64,000 nucleotides of DNA, taken from positions 1 through 64,000 of the forward strand of contig DASPIW010000022.1 in the NCBI GenBank assembly GCA_035628915.1, given 5' to 3'. The translations under genes were made by a program, and so were the position numbers. The stretch comes from JARBUG01 sp035628915. GTDB taxonomy: Bacteria; Bacillota; Sulfobacillia; Symbiobacteriales; Symbiobacteriaceae. A model generated the notes under the pieces. The model saw only the letters and a program-made list of their open reading frames with translations, made no database searches and was not told the origin of the DNA. Below are positions 52,448 through 60,959 of this stretch, one piece after another. Within the stretch, counting starts at the first letter, position 1; each line of letters starts with the position of its first letter.

Positions 52448-53353
52448 ATGAAAGCGATCTGGAAGGTAGTGCTCACCCTGGCGGTGCTGGTCATCGGCGT
52501 CGATGCGGCCATGACCAGTTGGTTCCGGGTAGCTGAGCACGAAGAAGCGCTCGTGATGACGTTCGGTCGTCCCGGCGTCCAGGTGCAGAAGGGCGTTCAC
52601 AGCAAGCTTCCGTGGCCCATTCAGACCGTGGCGATTCTGCCGGTCCGCATTACGCAGCAAATGACCTTCGGGTACCGGGAAAAGGACGGCAAGACCACCG
52701 AAGTCCCCGAGGAAGCGATGATGATCACGGGCGACGAGGGCATCATCTGGGCGGACCTGCTGGTGGAATGGCGCATCGCCGACATCAGCAAGTACCTGTA
52801 TCAGGCTGAGGAGCCGGAAGCGCTGCTCCACAACGCCACATCCGCCGCGCTGCGCTCCGTCATAGGCAGCACCGAACTGGACAAGGCCCTGACGGTGGGC
52901 AAGATCGAGATTCAGTCGGCCGTGCAGCAGCGCCTGACCGACCTGATGCAGGCCTACGACATCGGCATTCGCATTGAATCCGTCAAGCTGCAGGATGTCG
53001 AGCCGCCCAAGGAAGTGGCCGATGCGTTCAAGGACGTGAACAACGCCCGGGAGACGATGGTCACCAAGCAGAACGAGGCGGAGAAGTACCGCAACGAGCA
53101 GGTGCCCACCGCTCGCGGCAAGGCCCAGGAGCTGATTGAGCAGGCCACGGCTAACAAGCTGAAGCGCGTCAACGCCGCCAAGGGCGATGTGGCCAAATAC
53201 CAGGCCCTGTACAACGCCTACAAGGCGAACCCGGCGGTCACCCGCGACCGTCTGGTGCTGGAGACGCTGGACACGGTGCTGCCCGGCGCGGAGATCTACA
53301 TCATGGATTCGAGCGAAGGCACGGTCAAGTACCTGCCCATCGAAAGGAGGTAG
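52448..53353 (+). CDS. hflK: HflK-like SPFH/band 7 membrane protein
   Basis: A 301-residue membrane protein: one N-terminal helix (WKVVLTLAVLVIGVDAAMT), then the SPFH/PHB domain (HEEALVMTFGRPGVQVQKGV; MITGDEGIIWADLLVEWRIA) and a long coiled coil (ARETMVTKQNEAEKYRNEQV). It pairs with the next gene, which is seven bases away, as HflK-HflC. The complex forms a cage around FtsH and controls membrane proteolysis in other bacteria; FtsH is not in the window. ATG 52448 follows CAGGAGGGTAACG. Confidence 0.88.
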   Translation: MKAIWKVVLTLAVLVIGVDAAMTSWFRVAEHEEALVMTFGRPGVQVQKGVHSKLPWPIQTVAILPVRITQQMTFGYREKDGKTTEVPEEAMMITGDEGIIWADLLVEWRIADISKYLYQAEEPEALLHNATSAALRSVIGSTELDKALTVGKIEIQSAVQQRLTDLMQAYDIGIRIESVKLQDVEPPKEVADAFKDVNNARETMVTKQNEAEKYRNEQVPTARGKAQELIEQATANKLKRVNAAKGDVAKYQALYNAYKANPAVTRDRLVLETLDTVLPGAEIYIMDSSEGTVKYLPIERR

Positions 53354-53359
53354 GCCAGC

Positions 53360-54310
53360 GTGGAACGCGAGTTCGGCAAGATTTTCAAGGTCTTCCAGGG
53401 CGGACGCGGCGCCACGCCGGTCCGGCCTCCCTTCTCTCTGCGCGATGTATTGCTGCTCCTTCTCGTCCTCCTGCTCGCCGGGACGGCTGCCTCGCAGGCG
53501 CTGATGGTCCGGGCGGATGAGTACCGGGTGATTCGCTCCTGGACGGGCGCCGTCGTCCGTGTGATCGATGAGGCCGGCCTCGCCTGGAAGCTGCCGTTCC
53601 TCGAATCGGCCGAGTCCCTGCCGAAAGCCAGCCGGCTGTACGACGGGCATCCGAAAGATATCCTCACCGCGGATCAGAAGCCGCTGATCGTGGACAACTA
53701 TGCCATCTGGCGGATTACCGATCCCAACCTGTTCGTGGCCAACACCCGGTCGGTCGCCCTGGCGGAGCAGCGCATCGATGCCGCCATTTACAGCACCGTG
53801 CGGGCGGTGATGTCCCGCACGCCCTACGAAGAGCTGATCGCCGCCGACGCCGAGAAGAGCGGCCGCTCCACCATGTCCACGGAGATCGCCCGCATGGTCA
53901 ACGAGTCGCTGGCGGCAGGCCAGTACGGCATTACCGTTCAGGACGTGCAGCTCAAGCGCATCGACCTGCCGCAGCAGAACCTGCAGTCGGTCTACAACCG
54001 CATGAAGTCGGACCGGGCCAAGATCGCGGCGGACTACCTGTCGCAGGGCGATGAGATCGCCATCAAAATCAAGGCGGAAACGGACCGGACGGTCGCGGAA
54101 CTGCTCTCCGAAGCCAGCCGCAAGGCCAAGGAGATCGAAGCCGAAGGCGAAAAGGAAGCAGCGGACATTTACAACCTGACCTACGGCGCCGATCCGGAAT
54201 TCTACGCAATGTATCGGACGCTGGAGTCCTACCGGACATCGCTGAACAACAAGCCGATGATCGTGATCCCGATGGACAGCGAATATGCGAAGTATCTGAT
54301 CGGACGATAA
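53360..54310 (+). CDS. hflC: HflC-like SPFH/band 7 membrane protein
   Basis: A 316-residue partner of HflK. It has an N-terminal cytoplasmic segment, one helix (FSLRDVLLLLLVLLLAGTAA), the PHB domain (ADEYRVIRSWTGAVVRVIDE; IVDNYAIWRITDPNLFVANT) and a coiled coil rich in lysine and glutamate (SRKAKEIEAEGEKEAADIYN), ending in an HflC-type tail. GTG start at 53360 follows AAAGGAGG. The N-terminal 35-residue extension before the helix is longer than in E. coli HflC. A strong terminator follows. Confidence 0.88.
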   Translation: MEREFGKIFKVFQGGRGATPVRPPFSLRDVLLLLLVLLLAGTAASQALMVRADEYRVIRSWTGAVVRVIDEAGLAWKLPFLESAESLPKASRLYDGHPKDILTADQKPLIVDNYAIWRITDPNLFVANTRSVALAEQRIDAAIYSTVRAVMSRTPYEELIAADAEKSGRSTMSTEIARMVNESLAAGQYGITVQDVQLKRIDLPQQNLQSVYNRMKSDRAKIAADYLSQGDEIAIKIKAETDRTVAELLSEASRKAKEIEAEGEKEAADIYNLTYGADPEFYAMYRTLESYRTSLNNKPMIVIPMDSEYAKYLIGR

Positions 54311-54320
54311 CGGCCGCAAG

Positions 54321-54360
54321 AAACCCCCGCAGGGCGTTGACCCGCCCCTGCGGGGGTTTT
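54321..54360 (+). terminator. Terminator of hflKC
   Basis: AAACCCCCGCAGGGCG pairs with CGCCCCTGCGGGGGTTT (one bulged C) and ends in TTTT. Confidence 0.9.
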
Positions 54361-54527
54361 CCTATGGCCCGATCGGGTTATGCCCTTCGCGCCGCCTTTT
54401 GTGTATAAACGAGTCATGACTCTAAAGTGAGGACCAGTTCAGAACCATTTCACGTGACAACCCTTGCAGGAGTTACTCTCCTAAAATAGAATATTTTCGC
54501 CACTGAAGTTTGGGGTGGGGGAACAGG

Positions 54528-55478
54528 ATGAGACGCTTAGTATGGTCCTTGGCGTGTCTCCTGGCGCTGGTAGGTTGTACGCCAAAGCCGGTAGCACCGG
54601 ATGAGCCGCAGCCGTTAGGAACCATCCGGATCGCCACCGCAACCAAAGCCGGTGTCTACTTTCCGGTGGGCGAGGCGATGGCTCGGCTATGGAACGAGCG
54701 AATCCCCAGCGCGAAGGCCGAGGTTATGCTGACAGCAGGCTCGGCGGAAAACTTTGACCTGCTGTTGGGCCAGGAAGCAGACGTGGCCTTTGCGCAGAGC
54801 GGTGTGGCGTATTCGGCTGGGGAAGGGGGCTCCCAGGTCCGGAGCACTCTTCGGGGGCTTACCCATCTCTATCCGAACGTGATGCAGCTTGCGGTAAGGA
54901 AGGACAGCGGCATCAAGGACATCGTCGATCTGGTAGGTAAGCGGCTCGTGCCGGGCATTCACGGAAGTGCGACCTTGATTAACGCACAGGAACTCCTGGC
55001 CTTATATGGCATGAGCCTGTCCGACATGACCGTAGAGCACATGGGGTATGGAGAGGCCGCCGCCGCCCTGATTGAAGGGCGCGCCGACGCCACGCTGGTG
55101 GCCGGCGGACTGCCAACGGAGGCGGTGCGGACGCTGCTGGAGTCGGGCGAGGCTGAACTGCTGCCCCTCGATGCGGCGGCCATTGTGAAGAAGTATCCCT
55201 GGTACTATCCGTATTCGATCCCCGCGGGAAGCTATCCGGGCCAGACCGAAGAAGTGCGAACCGTAGCCGTGGCGAATATCCTGATCGCCCGGGCCGATAT
55301 GCCCGAAGAACACGCCTACGAGCTTGTCCGCACGCTCTACGAGGGTCAGGAGCAGCTACGCGCCAGCCACCCGGCAGCAGACCTGAAGTTGGAGCAGGCC
55401 CTGCGGGGCATTACCGGCGTGCTGCCGCTCCATCCGGGCGCCGCCCGCTACTTCCGCGAAGTGGGGGTCTTGCGGTGA
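54528..55478 (+). CDS. TAXI-family binding lipoprotein coupled to a sensor kinase
   Basis: A 316-residue extracellular lipoprotein of the TRAP-TAXI receptor family: signal peptide with lipobox LVGC (Cys at about residue 16), then IRIATATKAGVYFPVGEAMA, ADVAFAQSGVAYSAGEG, LTHLYPNVMQLAVRKDSG and the C-terminal LPLHPGAARYFREVGVLR. It is a full-length paralogue of the TAXI protein at 57864. Its stop overlaps the kinase start by four bases (GTGA). The coupling to a kinase, and the fact that the permease lies with the other copy, suggest this copy is a ligand sensor. ATG 54528 follows GGGGTGGGGGAACAG. Confidence 0.88.
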   Translation: MRRLVWSLACLLALVGCTPKPVAPDEPQPLGTIRIATATKAGVYFPVGEAMARLWNERIPSAKAEVMLTAGSAENFDLLLGQEADVAFAQSGVAYSAGEGGSQVRSTLRGLTHLYPNVMQLAVRKDSGIKDIVDLVGKRLVPGIHGSATLINAQELLALYGMSLSDMTVEHMGYGEAAAALIEGRADATLVAGGLPTEAVRTLLESGEAELLPLDAAAIVKKYPWYYPYSIPAGSYPGQTEEVRTVAVANILIARADMPEEHAYELVRTLYEGQEQLRASHPAADLKLEQALRGITGVLPLHPGAARYFREVGVLR

Positions 55479-57067
55479 GACGGCGCTTGGTCGCTATTGG
55501 CATTCAGGCCAAGATCGTGGTGCTGGCGGCATCGATCGTACTGACTGTCTTGGTGCTGGTTAGTGTGGTGGTTGTCTACCTCGAATCGGATAGTCTGGAG
55601 GTGCAGACCGGCACCCGGGCCCTGGACATCGCCCGCACCTTTGCAGCCAACCCCGTTGTGCAAAACGCCTTCTACGGTGAGGATCCGATCGCGGAGATCG
55701 CACCGATGGCCGACCAGGTGCGCCGGTCCACCGGTGCCCAGTTCGTCATCGTCATGGACCGGGCGGGCCGCCTCTTCTCGCACCCGGTATCGGGTCAACT
55801 CGGCAAGGCCACCGCCTCGCTGGACTACGGACCTGCCCTCATCGAGGGGCGATCATCCTACACCAAGCTTGAAGAAGGCCGTTCAACGGCCCTCGCAGGC
55901 ATGACGCCTGTACACGGTCGTGACGGTGAACTGGTGGGACTGGTCTCGGTGGGATTTCGCGTGGAGGATGTAAACCTTCTGGCTGTGCGCTTTGGACGCC
56001 GGGTGGCCGGGACGGCCGCGGTGGGTCTGACCGTGGGGATTGCCGGCGCCTTGCTCCTGGCCCGGCAGCTCAAGCGACAAATGCTGGGCCTCGAGCCGCC
56101 CCAGCTTGCTGCCCGTCTTGAGGAACGCATAGCAGTGATCGAGGCCGTACGCGAGGGTATCCTGGCCATTGACGACCAGGAGCGGATCACCGTCATGAAC
56201 CAGGAGGCAATGCGGATACTCGGGCTGGAGGGAGACCCCGTTGGCCAGCAGATTCGCGACGTCGTCCCCCAGTCGCGCCTGCCCGAAATCCTGCAAACCG
56301 GCGAGGCCCACTACGCCCAGGAGATGATACTGGGTGGCAGCGTGGTGGTCACCAACCGGGTTCCGATTCGCTTTGGTTCCAAGATTGTCGGGGTGGTGGC
56401 CAGCTTCCGTGACCGGACGGAGCTGATTCGGCTTGACACCGAGCTCACTGCGGTGCGCCGCTATAGTGAGGCGCTCCGGGCCCAGGCCCACGAGTTCAAC
56501 AACCGCCTGCACGCCGTGGCCGGGCTGGTGCAGCTGGGCGCCACGGACGAGGCGCTGGAGTACATCCTGCGGACCGAGGGTCAGCACCAGCACCTACTGG
56601 ACTTGCTGGCCCGGGCCGTGCCGGACCCCCTGGTGGGGGCGATTATCCTGGGCAAGTACAACCGGGCAGCTGAACTGCACGTGCGCCTGGATCTCGACCC
56701 GGCCAGCCGTTTCACACGGGCGCCGGGCGACTTGGGCGCCGACCTGCTCGTTACGGTGTTGGGCAATCTGACCGATAACGCCGTCGAAGCAGTGCAGCCG
56801 CTGCCGGAAGCACGGCGTTGGGTACGGCTCCATTTGGACGACGAAGGTTCGGAGATTCGGATCACTGTAGCCGACGGGGGTCACGGAGTGCCGGACCATC
56901 TGCGTGATCAGATCTTTGAGCAGGGCTACTCAACCAAAGTGGGCGGGCACTGCGGATTTGGTCTGGCGCTTGTGCACCTGCTGGTAGGGCAGGCAGGCGG
57001 GCGCATTGAGATCGCGAACCAGCCCAGCCGGTTCATCGTTACCTTTCCGGGGAGGGTGCGGACATGA
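55475..57067 (+). CDS. CitA/DcuS-type sensor histidine kinase
   Basis: A 530-residue membrane kinase. Helix 1 (KIVVLAASIVLTVLVLVSVV) and helix 2 (near residue 180) flank an external Cache-like sensor of about 130 residues (FVIVMDRAGRLFSHPVSGQL). A cytoplasmic PAS domain follows (AVREGILAIDDQERITVMNQ). The DcuS-type transmitter has the phosphoacceptor histidine in QAHEFNNRLHAVAGLVQLG, N-box NLTDNAVEAV, ADGGHGVPD and GGHCGFGLALVHLLVG. Kinases of this class sense C4-dicarboxylates, citrate or related acids. It overlaps both its neighbours by four bases. Confidence 0.92.
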   Translation: MRRRLVAIGIQAKIVVLAASIVLTVLVLVSVVVVYLESDSLEVQTGTRALDIARTFAANPVVQNAFYGEDPIAEIAPMADQVRRSTGAQFVIVMDRAGRLFSHPVSGQLGKATASLDYGPALIEGRSSYTKLEEGRSTALAGMTPVHGRDGELVGLVSVGFRVEDVNLLAVRFGRRVAGTAAVGLTVGIAGALLLARQLKRQMLGLEPPQLAARLEERIAVIEAVREGILAIDDQERITVMNQEAMRILGLEGDPVGQQIRDVVPQSRLPEILQTGEAHYAQEMILGGSVVVTNRVPIRFGSKIVGVVASFRDRTELIRLDTELTAVRRYSEALRAQAHEFNNRLHAVAGLVQLGATDEALEYILRTEGQHQHLLDLLARAVPDPLVGAIILGKYNRAAELHVRLDLDPASRFTRAPGDLGADLLVTVLGNLTDNAVEAVQPLPEARRWVRLHLDDEGSEIRITVADGGHGVPDHLRDQIFEQGYSTKVGGHCGFGLALVHLLVGQAGGRIEIANQPSRFIVTFPGRVRT

Positions 57068-57783
57068 TTACAGTGGTTGTAGTCGAAGACGACCCGACCG
57101 TTGCGAAGATTCACCGCCGGGTGGTTGAGCGGGTTCCCGGCTTCGCGGTTCTGGCCGTGGCAGAGACCGGGCAGCAGGCCCTGGACCTCGTTCGGGCAGA
57201 AGAGCCGGACCTCGTGGTGCTGGACATGTACCTGCCGGACATATCGGGGCTGGAAGTCCTGCGGCAGATCCGCGGCCAGGGTTTACACACCGACGTGATT
57301 GTGATCTCTGCCGCCCGTGAGGCCGACACCGTGCGGGAAGTGCTTCGGGCCGGTGCGGTCGACTACCTGGTCAAGCCGTTCCGGGTAGACCGGCTGATTG
57401 AGTCGTTGGAAGAGTTTCGGCAGTATCGGAAGGAGACCGCCAGTGTGACCGACCTGGGTCAGGACAAGATCGACCAGTGGCTCGGTCGGACGCAGCGTCC
57501 GTCAGGGCCTGCAGCCGCGGCTCCACAGCAGAAGGGCATCGAGCCAGTGACCCTCGGGCGCATTCTGGGGGTGCTCCGCGCCGAAGGGCGTGCACTGACC
57601 GGCGACGAAGCAGCGGCGTTAGCCGGCGTCAGCCGGTCAACTTCAAACCGCTACTTGCGCCACCTTGTCAGTACGGGCCAGGTGAAGGCCGAGCCTGTTT
57701 ACGGCTCGGTTGGGCGCCCAGAACTGCTCTATCATTGGGACGACCGTGGTTTTAATAATACAAATAGAAAGAAAGAGTTATAA
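57064..57783 (+). CDS. CitB/DcuR-type response regulator
   Basis: A 239-residue regulator. The receiver domain has VVEDDP, the phospho-aspartate in LVVLDMYLPDISG near residue 54, and the conserved lysine in YLVKPF near 104. A linker rich in Pro/Ala/Gln leads to a winged helix (LTGDEAAALAGVSRSTSNRY, then LRHLVSTGQV). This class activates transport and catabolic genes for carboxylates. Its ATG overlaps the kinase stop, so TAXI - kinase - regulator form one translationally coupled unit. The adjacent TAXI-TRAP and glcFD genes are the likely targets. Confidence 0.92.
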   Translation: MITVVVVEDDPTVAKIHRRVVERVPGFAVLAVAETGQQALDLVRAEEPDLVVLDMYLPDISGLEVLRQIRGQGLHTDVIVISAAREADTVREVLRAGAVDYLVKPFRVDRLIESLEEFRQYRKETASVTDLGQDKIDQWLGRTQRPSGPAAAAPQQKGIEPVTLGRILGVLRAEGRALTGDEAAALAGVSRSTSNRYLRHLVSTGQVKAEPVYGSVGRPELLYHWDDRGFNNTNRKKEL

Positions 57784-57820
57784 GGAATGTAAGAGCCAAA
57801 ATAGGTGGTCTCATATCAAT

Positions 57821-57863
57821 AAAGAATCCTCTCCATAACCAAGATCTATGGAGGGGATTCTTT
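57821..57863 (+). promoter_or_regulatory. Long hairpin covering the SD of the second TAXI gene
   Basis: AAAGAATCCTCTCCATA (57821-57837) and TATGGAGGGGATTCTTT (57847-57863) form a 17-bp stem (one G.U) with a 9-base loop. The 3' arm holds GGAGGGG, the SD for the ATG at 57864, and ends exactly before that ATG. It may act as a translation switch, or end the regulator transcript. Confidence 0.75.
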
Positions 57864-58922
57864 ATGTTACGTGCGCTCTCCCGCAAGCTCTCCTTCCTCC
57901 TCGCGATCATGCTGACCCTCTCCCTTCTGGCTGGCTGCGGCGGCGCCAAACCTGCCGAGACCAAGCCTGCGGAAAGCGGCAGTACACCGGCCCCGGCACC
58001 GGCACCGGCCAAACCCGCTCAAGTCCAGAACATCAACGTCGCGACCGCCACAACGGCGGGGGTTTACTACCCGCTGGGCAACGCCTTTGCCATGCTGTGG
58101 AATGAGAAGGTTCCCGGCGTCAAGGCCAGCGCACAGGCGACGGCAGGTACCGTGGAAAACGTGAAGCTGATGGGCCGCAAGGAAGCTGAGGTCGCCTTTG
58201 CACAGAACGGCGTCATTTACTACGCCGTCTCCGGCACAGAGAGCTTTGCGGCTCAGGGCAAGCAGAGCTTCCTCCGTGGCATGACTCACCTGTATCCGAA
58301 CGTCATGCAGATCGCGGTCCGTAAGGATGCGAATATCAAGAGTCTGGCCGACCTGAAGGGCAAGAAGTTCGTGCCCGGCGCGAATGGTAGCGCCACCGAA
58401 CTGAACTCCCGTGAGATCCTCGGCGTGGCCGGCATCGATTACCGGGAGCGCAAGGACATCGCGGTGGACTACCTCGATTACGGCCAGGCCGCTGAGGCAA
58501 TCAAGAACCGTCAGGCCCACGGCAACCTGATCGCCGGCGGCCTGCCCACCGCTGCCGTCATTGACATGTTCACCAGCGGCGACGTTGAACTGCTCAACCT
58601 TTCCGAGAACGAGGTTGCGGCGATCACCAAGAAGTACCCCTGGTACTTTAAGGTCGTGATTCCCAAGGGTACCTACAAGGGTCAGGAGGCCGACGTCGTC
58701 ACGGTGGCCGTCGCAAACATTCTTGTCACCCGCGAAGACCTGCCTGAAGAGCTGATCTACAACCTCACCAAGTCGCTTTACGACAACCATGACTCCCTGG
58801 TGAAATCTCATAGCGCGGCTGCCGACATGAAGCTAGAGGACGGTCTGAAGGGCATCACCGGAGTGCTGGAGCTCCATCCGGGCGCCGCCAAGTTCTTTAA
58901 GGAGAAGGGCGTCCTGAAATAA
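57864..58922 (+). CDS. TAXI-family TRAP transporter receptor lipoprotein
   Basis: A 352-residue extracellular lipoprotein: signal peptide with lipobox LLAGC (Cys at about residue 25), a Pro/Ala-rich linker, then INVATATTAGVYYPLGNAFA, AEVAFAQNGVIYYAVSGTES and the C-terminal ELHPGAAKFFKEKGVLK. The fused TRAP permease starts 12 bases downstream, so this is the transport receptor. TAXI systems take up organic acids; with glcF and glcD next to it, a 2-hydroxyacid such as glycolate or lactate is likely. Expression may be limited by the hairpin over its SD. Confidence 0.92.
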   Translation: MLRALSRKLSFLLAIMLTLSLLAGCGGAKPAETKPAESGSTPAPAPAPAKPAQVQNINVATATTAGVYYPLGNAFAMLWNEKVPGVKASAQATAGTVENVKLMGRKEAEVAFAQNGVIYYAVSGTESFAAQGKQSFLRGMTHLYPNVMQIAVRKDANIKSLADLKGKKFVPGANGSATELNSREILGVAGIDYRERKDIAVDYLDYGQAAEAIKNRQAHGNLIAGGLPTAAVIDMFTSGDVELLNLSENEVAAITKKYPWYFKVVIPKGTYKGQEADVVTVAVANILVTREDLPEELIYNLTKSLYDNHDSLVKSHSAAADMKLEDGLKGITGVLELHPGAAKFFKEKGVLK

Positions 58923-58934
58923 GGAGGAGACGGC

Positions 58935-60875
58935 ATGGCGGATAACGCCCCAGAGCTCAACCAGAATCAGGTAGAAGAGCTGGTACGGGAGCTCGACAGC
59001 GAGAGCAACTTCCGCAAGCTGGCAGGCACAATTGCCAAGGTCACGACCCTGATCGCCATTGCATTGTCCGTCTTCCAACTCTATACCTCATGGTTCCCCC
59101 TGGAGTCGATCAAGCAGCGGGCGATCCACCTGACCTTCGTCATGGTGCTGGCATTCCTGCTCTACCCGGCCAGGAAGGGGCTCAAGAAGGTTGGTTGGCT
59201 CGACTGGCTCATGGTGGGTGGGACGCTGGCCACTGTTGGCTACATCGTAGTCATGTGGGATGACCTGATCGCCCGGAACGGCTACCTGGTCCCCTACGAG
59301 TACCTTGTGGGCGGCGCCGGCATCCTGCTGGTAATCGAAGCGGCCCGCCGGGTGCTCGGCAAGGAACTGGTCATCATGGCGGCGGTCTTCCTGGGGTATG
59401 CGTACTTCGGAAAGCACATTCCGGGCATTCTTGGCCACCGCGGTTACAGCGTTGAACGCATCATAGAGCATATGTTCTTCACGACTGAGGGTGTCTTCGG
59501 CATCACCCTGGGCGTCTCGGCCACGTACATGTTCCTGTTCATCCTCATGGGTTCATTTCTGACGGGAACGGGGCTGACCAAGCTCATCAACGACGGCGCT
59601 GTCGCCCTCGCCGGGCGGGCGGCAGGCGGTCCGGCCAAGGTCGCCCTGGTCGCCACCAGCATGATGGGCATGCTCAATGGCTCGGCCGTAGCCAACGCTG
59701 CATCGACGGGCGCCTTCACCATTCCCATGATGAAAAAGGTCGGCTACAAGCCCGAGTTTGCCGCTGCAGTAGAGGGGTCCGGCTCAGTGGGCGGACAGAT
59801 TATGCCGCCGGTCATGGGCGCTGCCGCCTTCCTGATCGCTGAGTTTCTGCGGATCGATTACGGCAAGATTGTCCTGGCAGCTGCGATTCCTGCGGTCCTT
59901 TACTACGTCTCCATCTACCTGATGGTCCACCTGGAGGCCCGCAAATTGGGCCTGCGCGGCCTGCCCAAGGAAGAGCTGCCCAGCCTGTGGCCGATCCTCA
60001 AGGCCCGGGGCCACATGCTGATCCCGGTGGTCATCATGATCTACATGCTCCTCTCCAACTACACACCCATGCTGGCCGGCGTAGCTGCCATCATCTCCAC
60101 GGTCATCTGCTCCTGGCTCAGCCCGGCGACCCGCCTTTCCTTCCGTGGGCTGCTCAAAGCGCTGGAAGATGGTGCCCGCAGCGCTGTGGGCGTTGCGGTG
60201 GCCACCGCCGTCGTCGGCTTCGTGATTGGCACCGCCTCACTGACCAGCCTGGGCCTGAACCTGGGGAACTCGATTGTGAAGATGGCCGGCGACAACCTGT
60301 ACCTGGGGCTGTTCCTCACCATGATCACGGCGATCATCGTCGGCACCGGCGTACCGACCACGGCGACCTACATTATCGTGGCCACGGTTTCGGCGCCGGC
60401 TCTGATCAAGATGGGCATCGCCCCGCTGGCGGCGCACCTGTTCGTCTTCTACTATGGCGCGATGGCCGACGTGACCCCGCCCACGGCGCTGGCGCCGTAC
60501 ACGGCGGCTGGCATCGCCCGGTCCGATCCGACCAGGACGACCTGGATCTCATGGAAGTTGAGTCTGTCCGGGTTTATCGTCCCATATTTCTTCGCCACCA
60601 ACCCGGAGCTGCTGTTGGGGACGGTTCCCTTTACGGTGGCCAGCCTGATTCCGATCGTCGGCGCGATTGTCGGAATCCTCGCCGTGTCGGCTGGGCTGCA
60701 GGGGTGGATGTGGCGGACCATGACGATGGTCGAGCGGCTCCTGGTCGGCTTCGGCGGCCTGCTGCTGATTCACCCGGCCCTTCTGACCAGCGCGATCGGT
60801 CTGGTCCTGGTGGGTGGGGTGGCGGCATGGCAACGTTTCGGTCAGGCCAAGCCCAGCGCAGCTCCGGCAGAATGA
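58935..60875 (+). CDS. Fused TRAP transporter permease (4TM/12TM)
   Basis: A 646-residue membrane protein joining the small and large TRAP subunits: an N-terminal part with four helices (about residues 25-130), then the DctM-like domain (ITLGVSATYMFLFILMGSFL; GTGLTKLINDGAVALAGRAA; GSVGGQIMPPVMGAAAFLIA; TGVPTTATYIIVATVSAPAL, preceded by a glycine). Fused permeases are the rule for TAXI systems. It drives uptake with a sodium or proton gradient. SD GGAGGAGACGGC before the ATG. A strong hairpin separates it from glcF. Confidence 0.93.
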   Translation: MADNAPELNQNQVEELVRELDSESNFRKLAGTIAKVTTLIAIALSVFQLYTSWFPLESIKQRAIHLTFVMVLAFLLYPARKGLKKVGWLDWLMVGGTLATVGYIVVMWDDLIARNGYLVPYEYLVGGAGILLVIEAARRVLGKELVIMAAVFLGYAYFGKHIPGILGHRGYSVERIIEHMFFTTEGVFGITLGVSATYMFLFILMGSFLTGTGLTKLINDGAVALAGRAAGGPAKVALVATSMMGMLNGSAVANAASTGAFTIPMMKKVGYKPEFAAAVEGSGSVGGQIMPPVMGAAAFLIAEFLRIDYGKIVLAAAIPAVLYYVSIYLMVHLEARKLGLRGLPKEELPSLWPILKARGHMLIPVVIMIYMLLSNYTPMLAGVAAIISTVICSWLSPATRLSFRGLLKALEDGARSAVGVAVATAVVGFVIGTASLTSLGLNLGNSIVKMAGDNLYLGLFLTMITAIIVGTGVPTTATYIIVATVSAPALIKMGIAPLAAHLFVFYYGAMADVTPPTALAPYTAAGIARSDPTRTTWISWKLSLSGFIVPYFFATNPELLLGTVPFTVASLIPIVGAIVGILAVSAGLQGWMWRTMTMVERLLVGFGGLLLIHPALLTSAIGLVLVGGVAAWQRFGQAKPSAAPAE

Positions 60876-60886
60876 CCCCGTACATT

Positions 60887-60922
60887 GGCCCGGCCGGCAC
60901 CCTGCGGGAGGCCGGCCGGGCC
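60887..60922 (+). promoter_or_regulatory. Intercistronic hairpin between TRAP permease and glcF
   Basis: GGCCCGGCCGGC and GCCGGCCGGGCC form a perfect 12-bp stem, with CCC/GGG pairing inside the 12-base loop. There is no U-run. It may set different expression of transporter and oxidase genes or mark a processing site. Confidence 0.6.
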
Positions 60923-60959
60923 TCGTGTCCATTCTTGCACCAAGTCGTGAGGTGATCCT

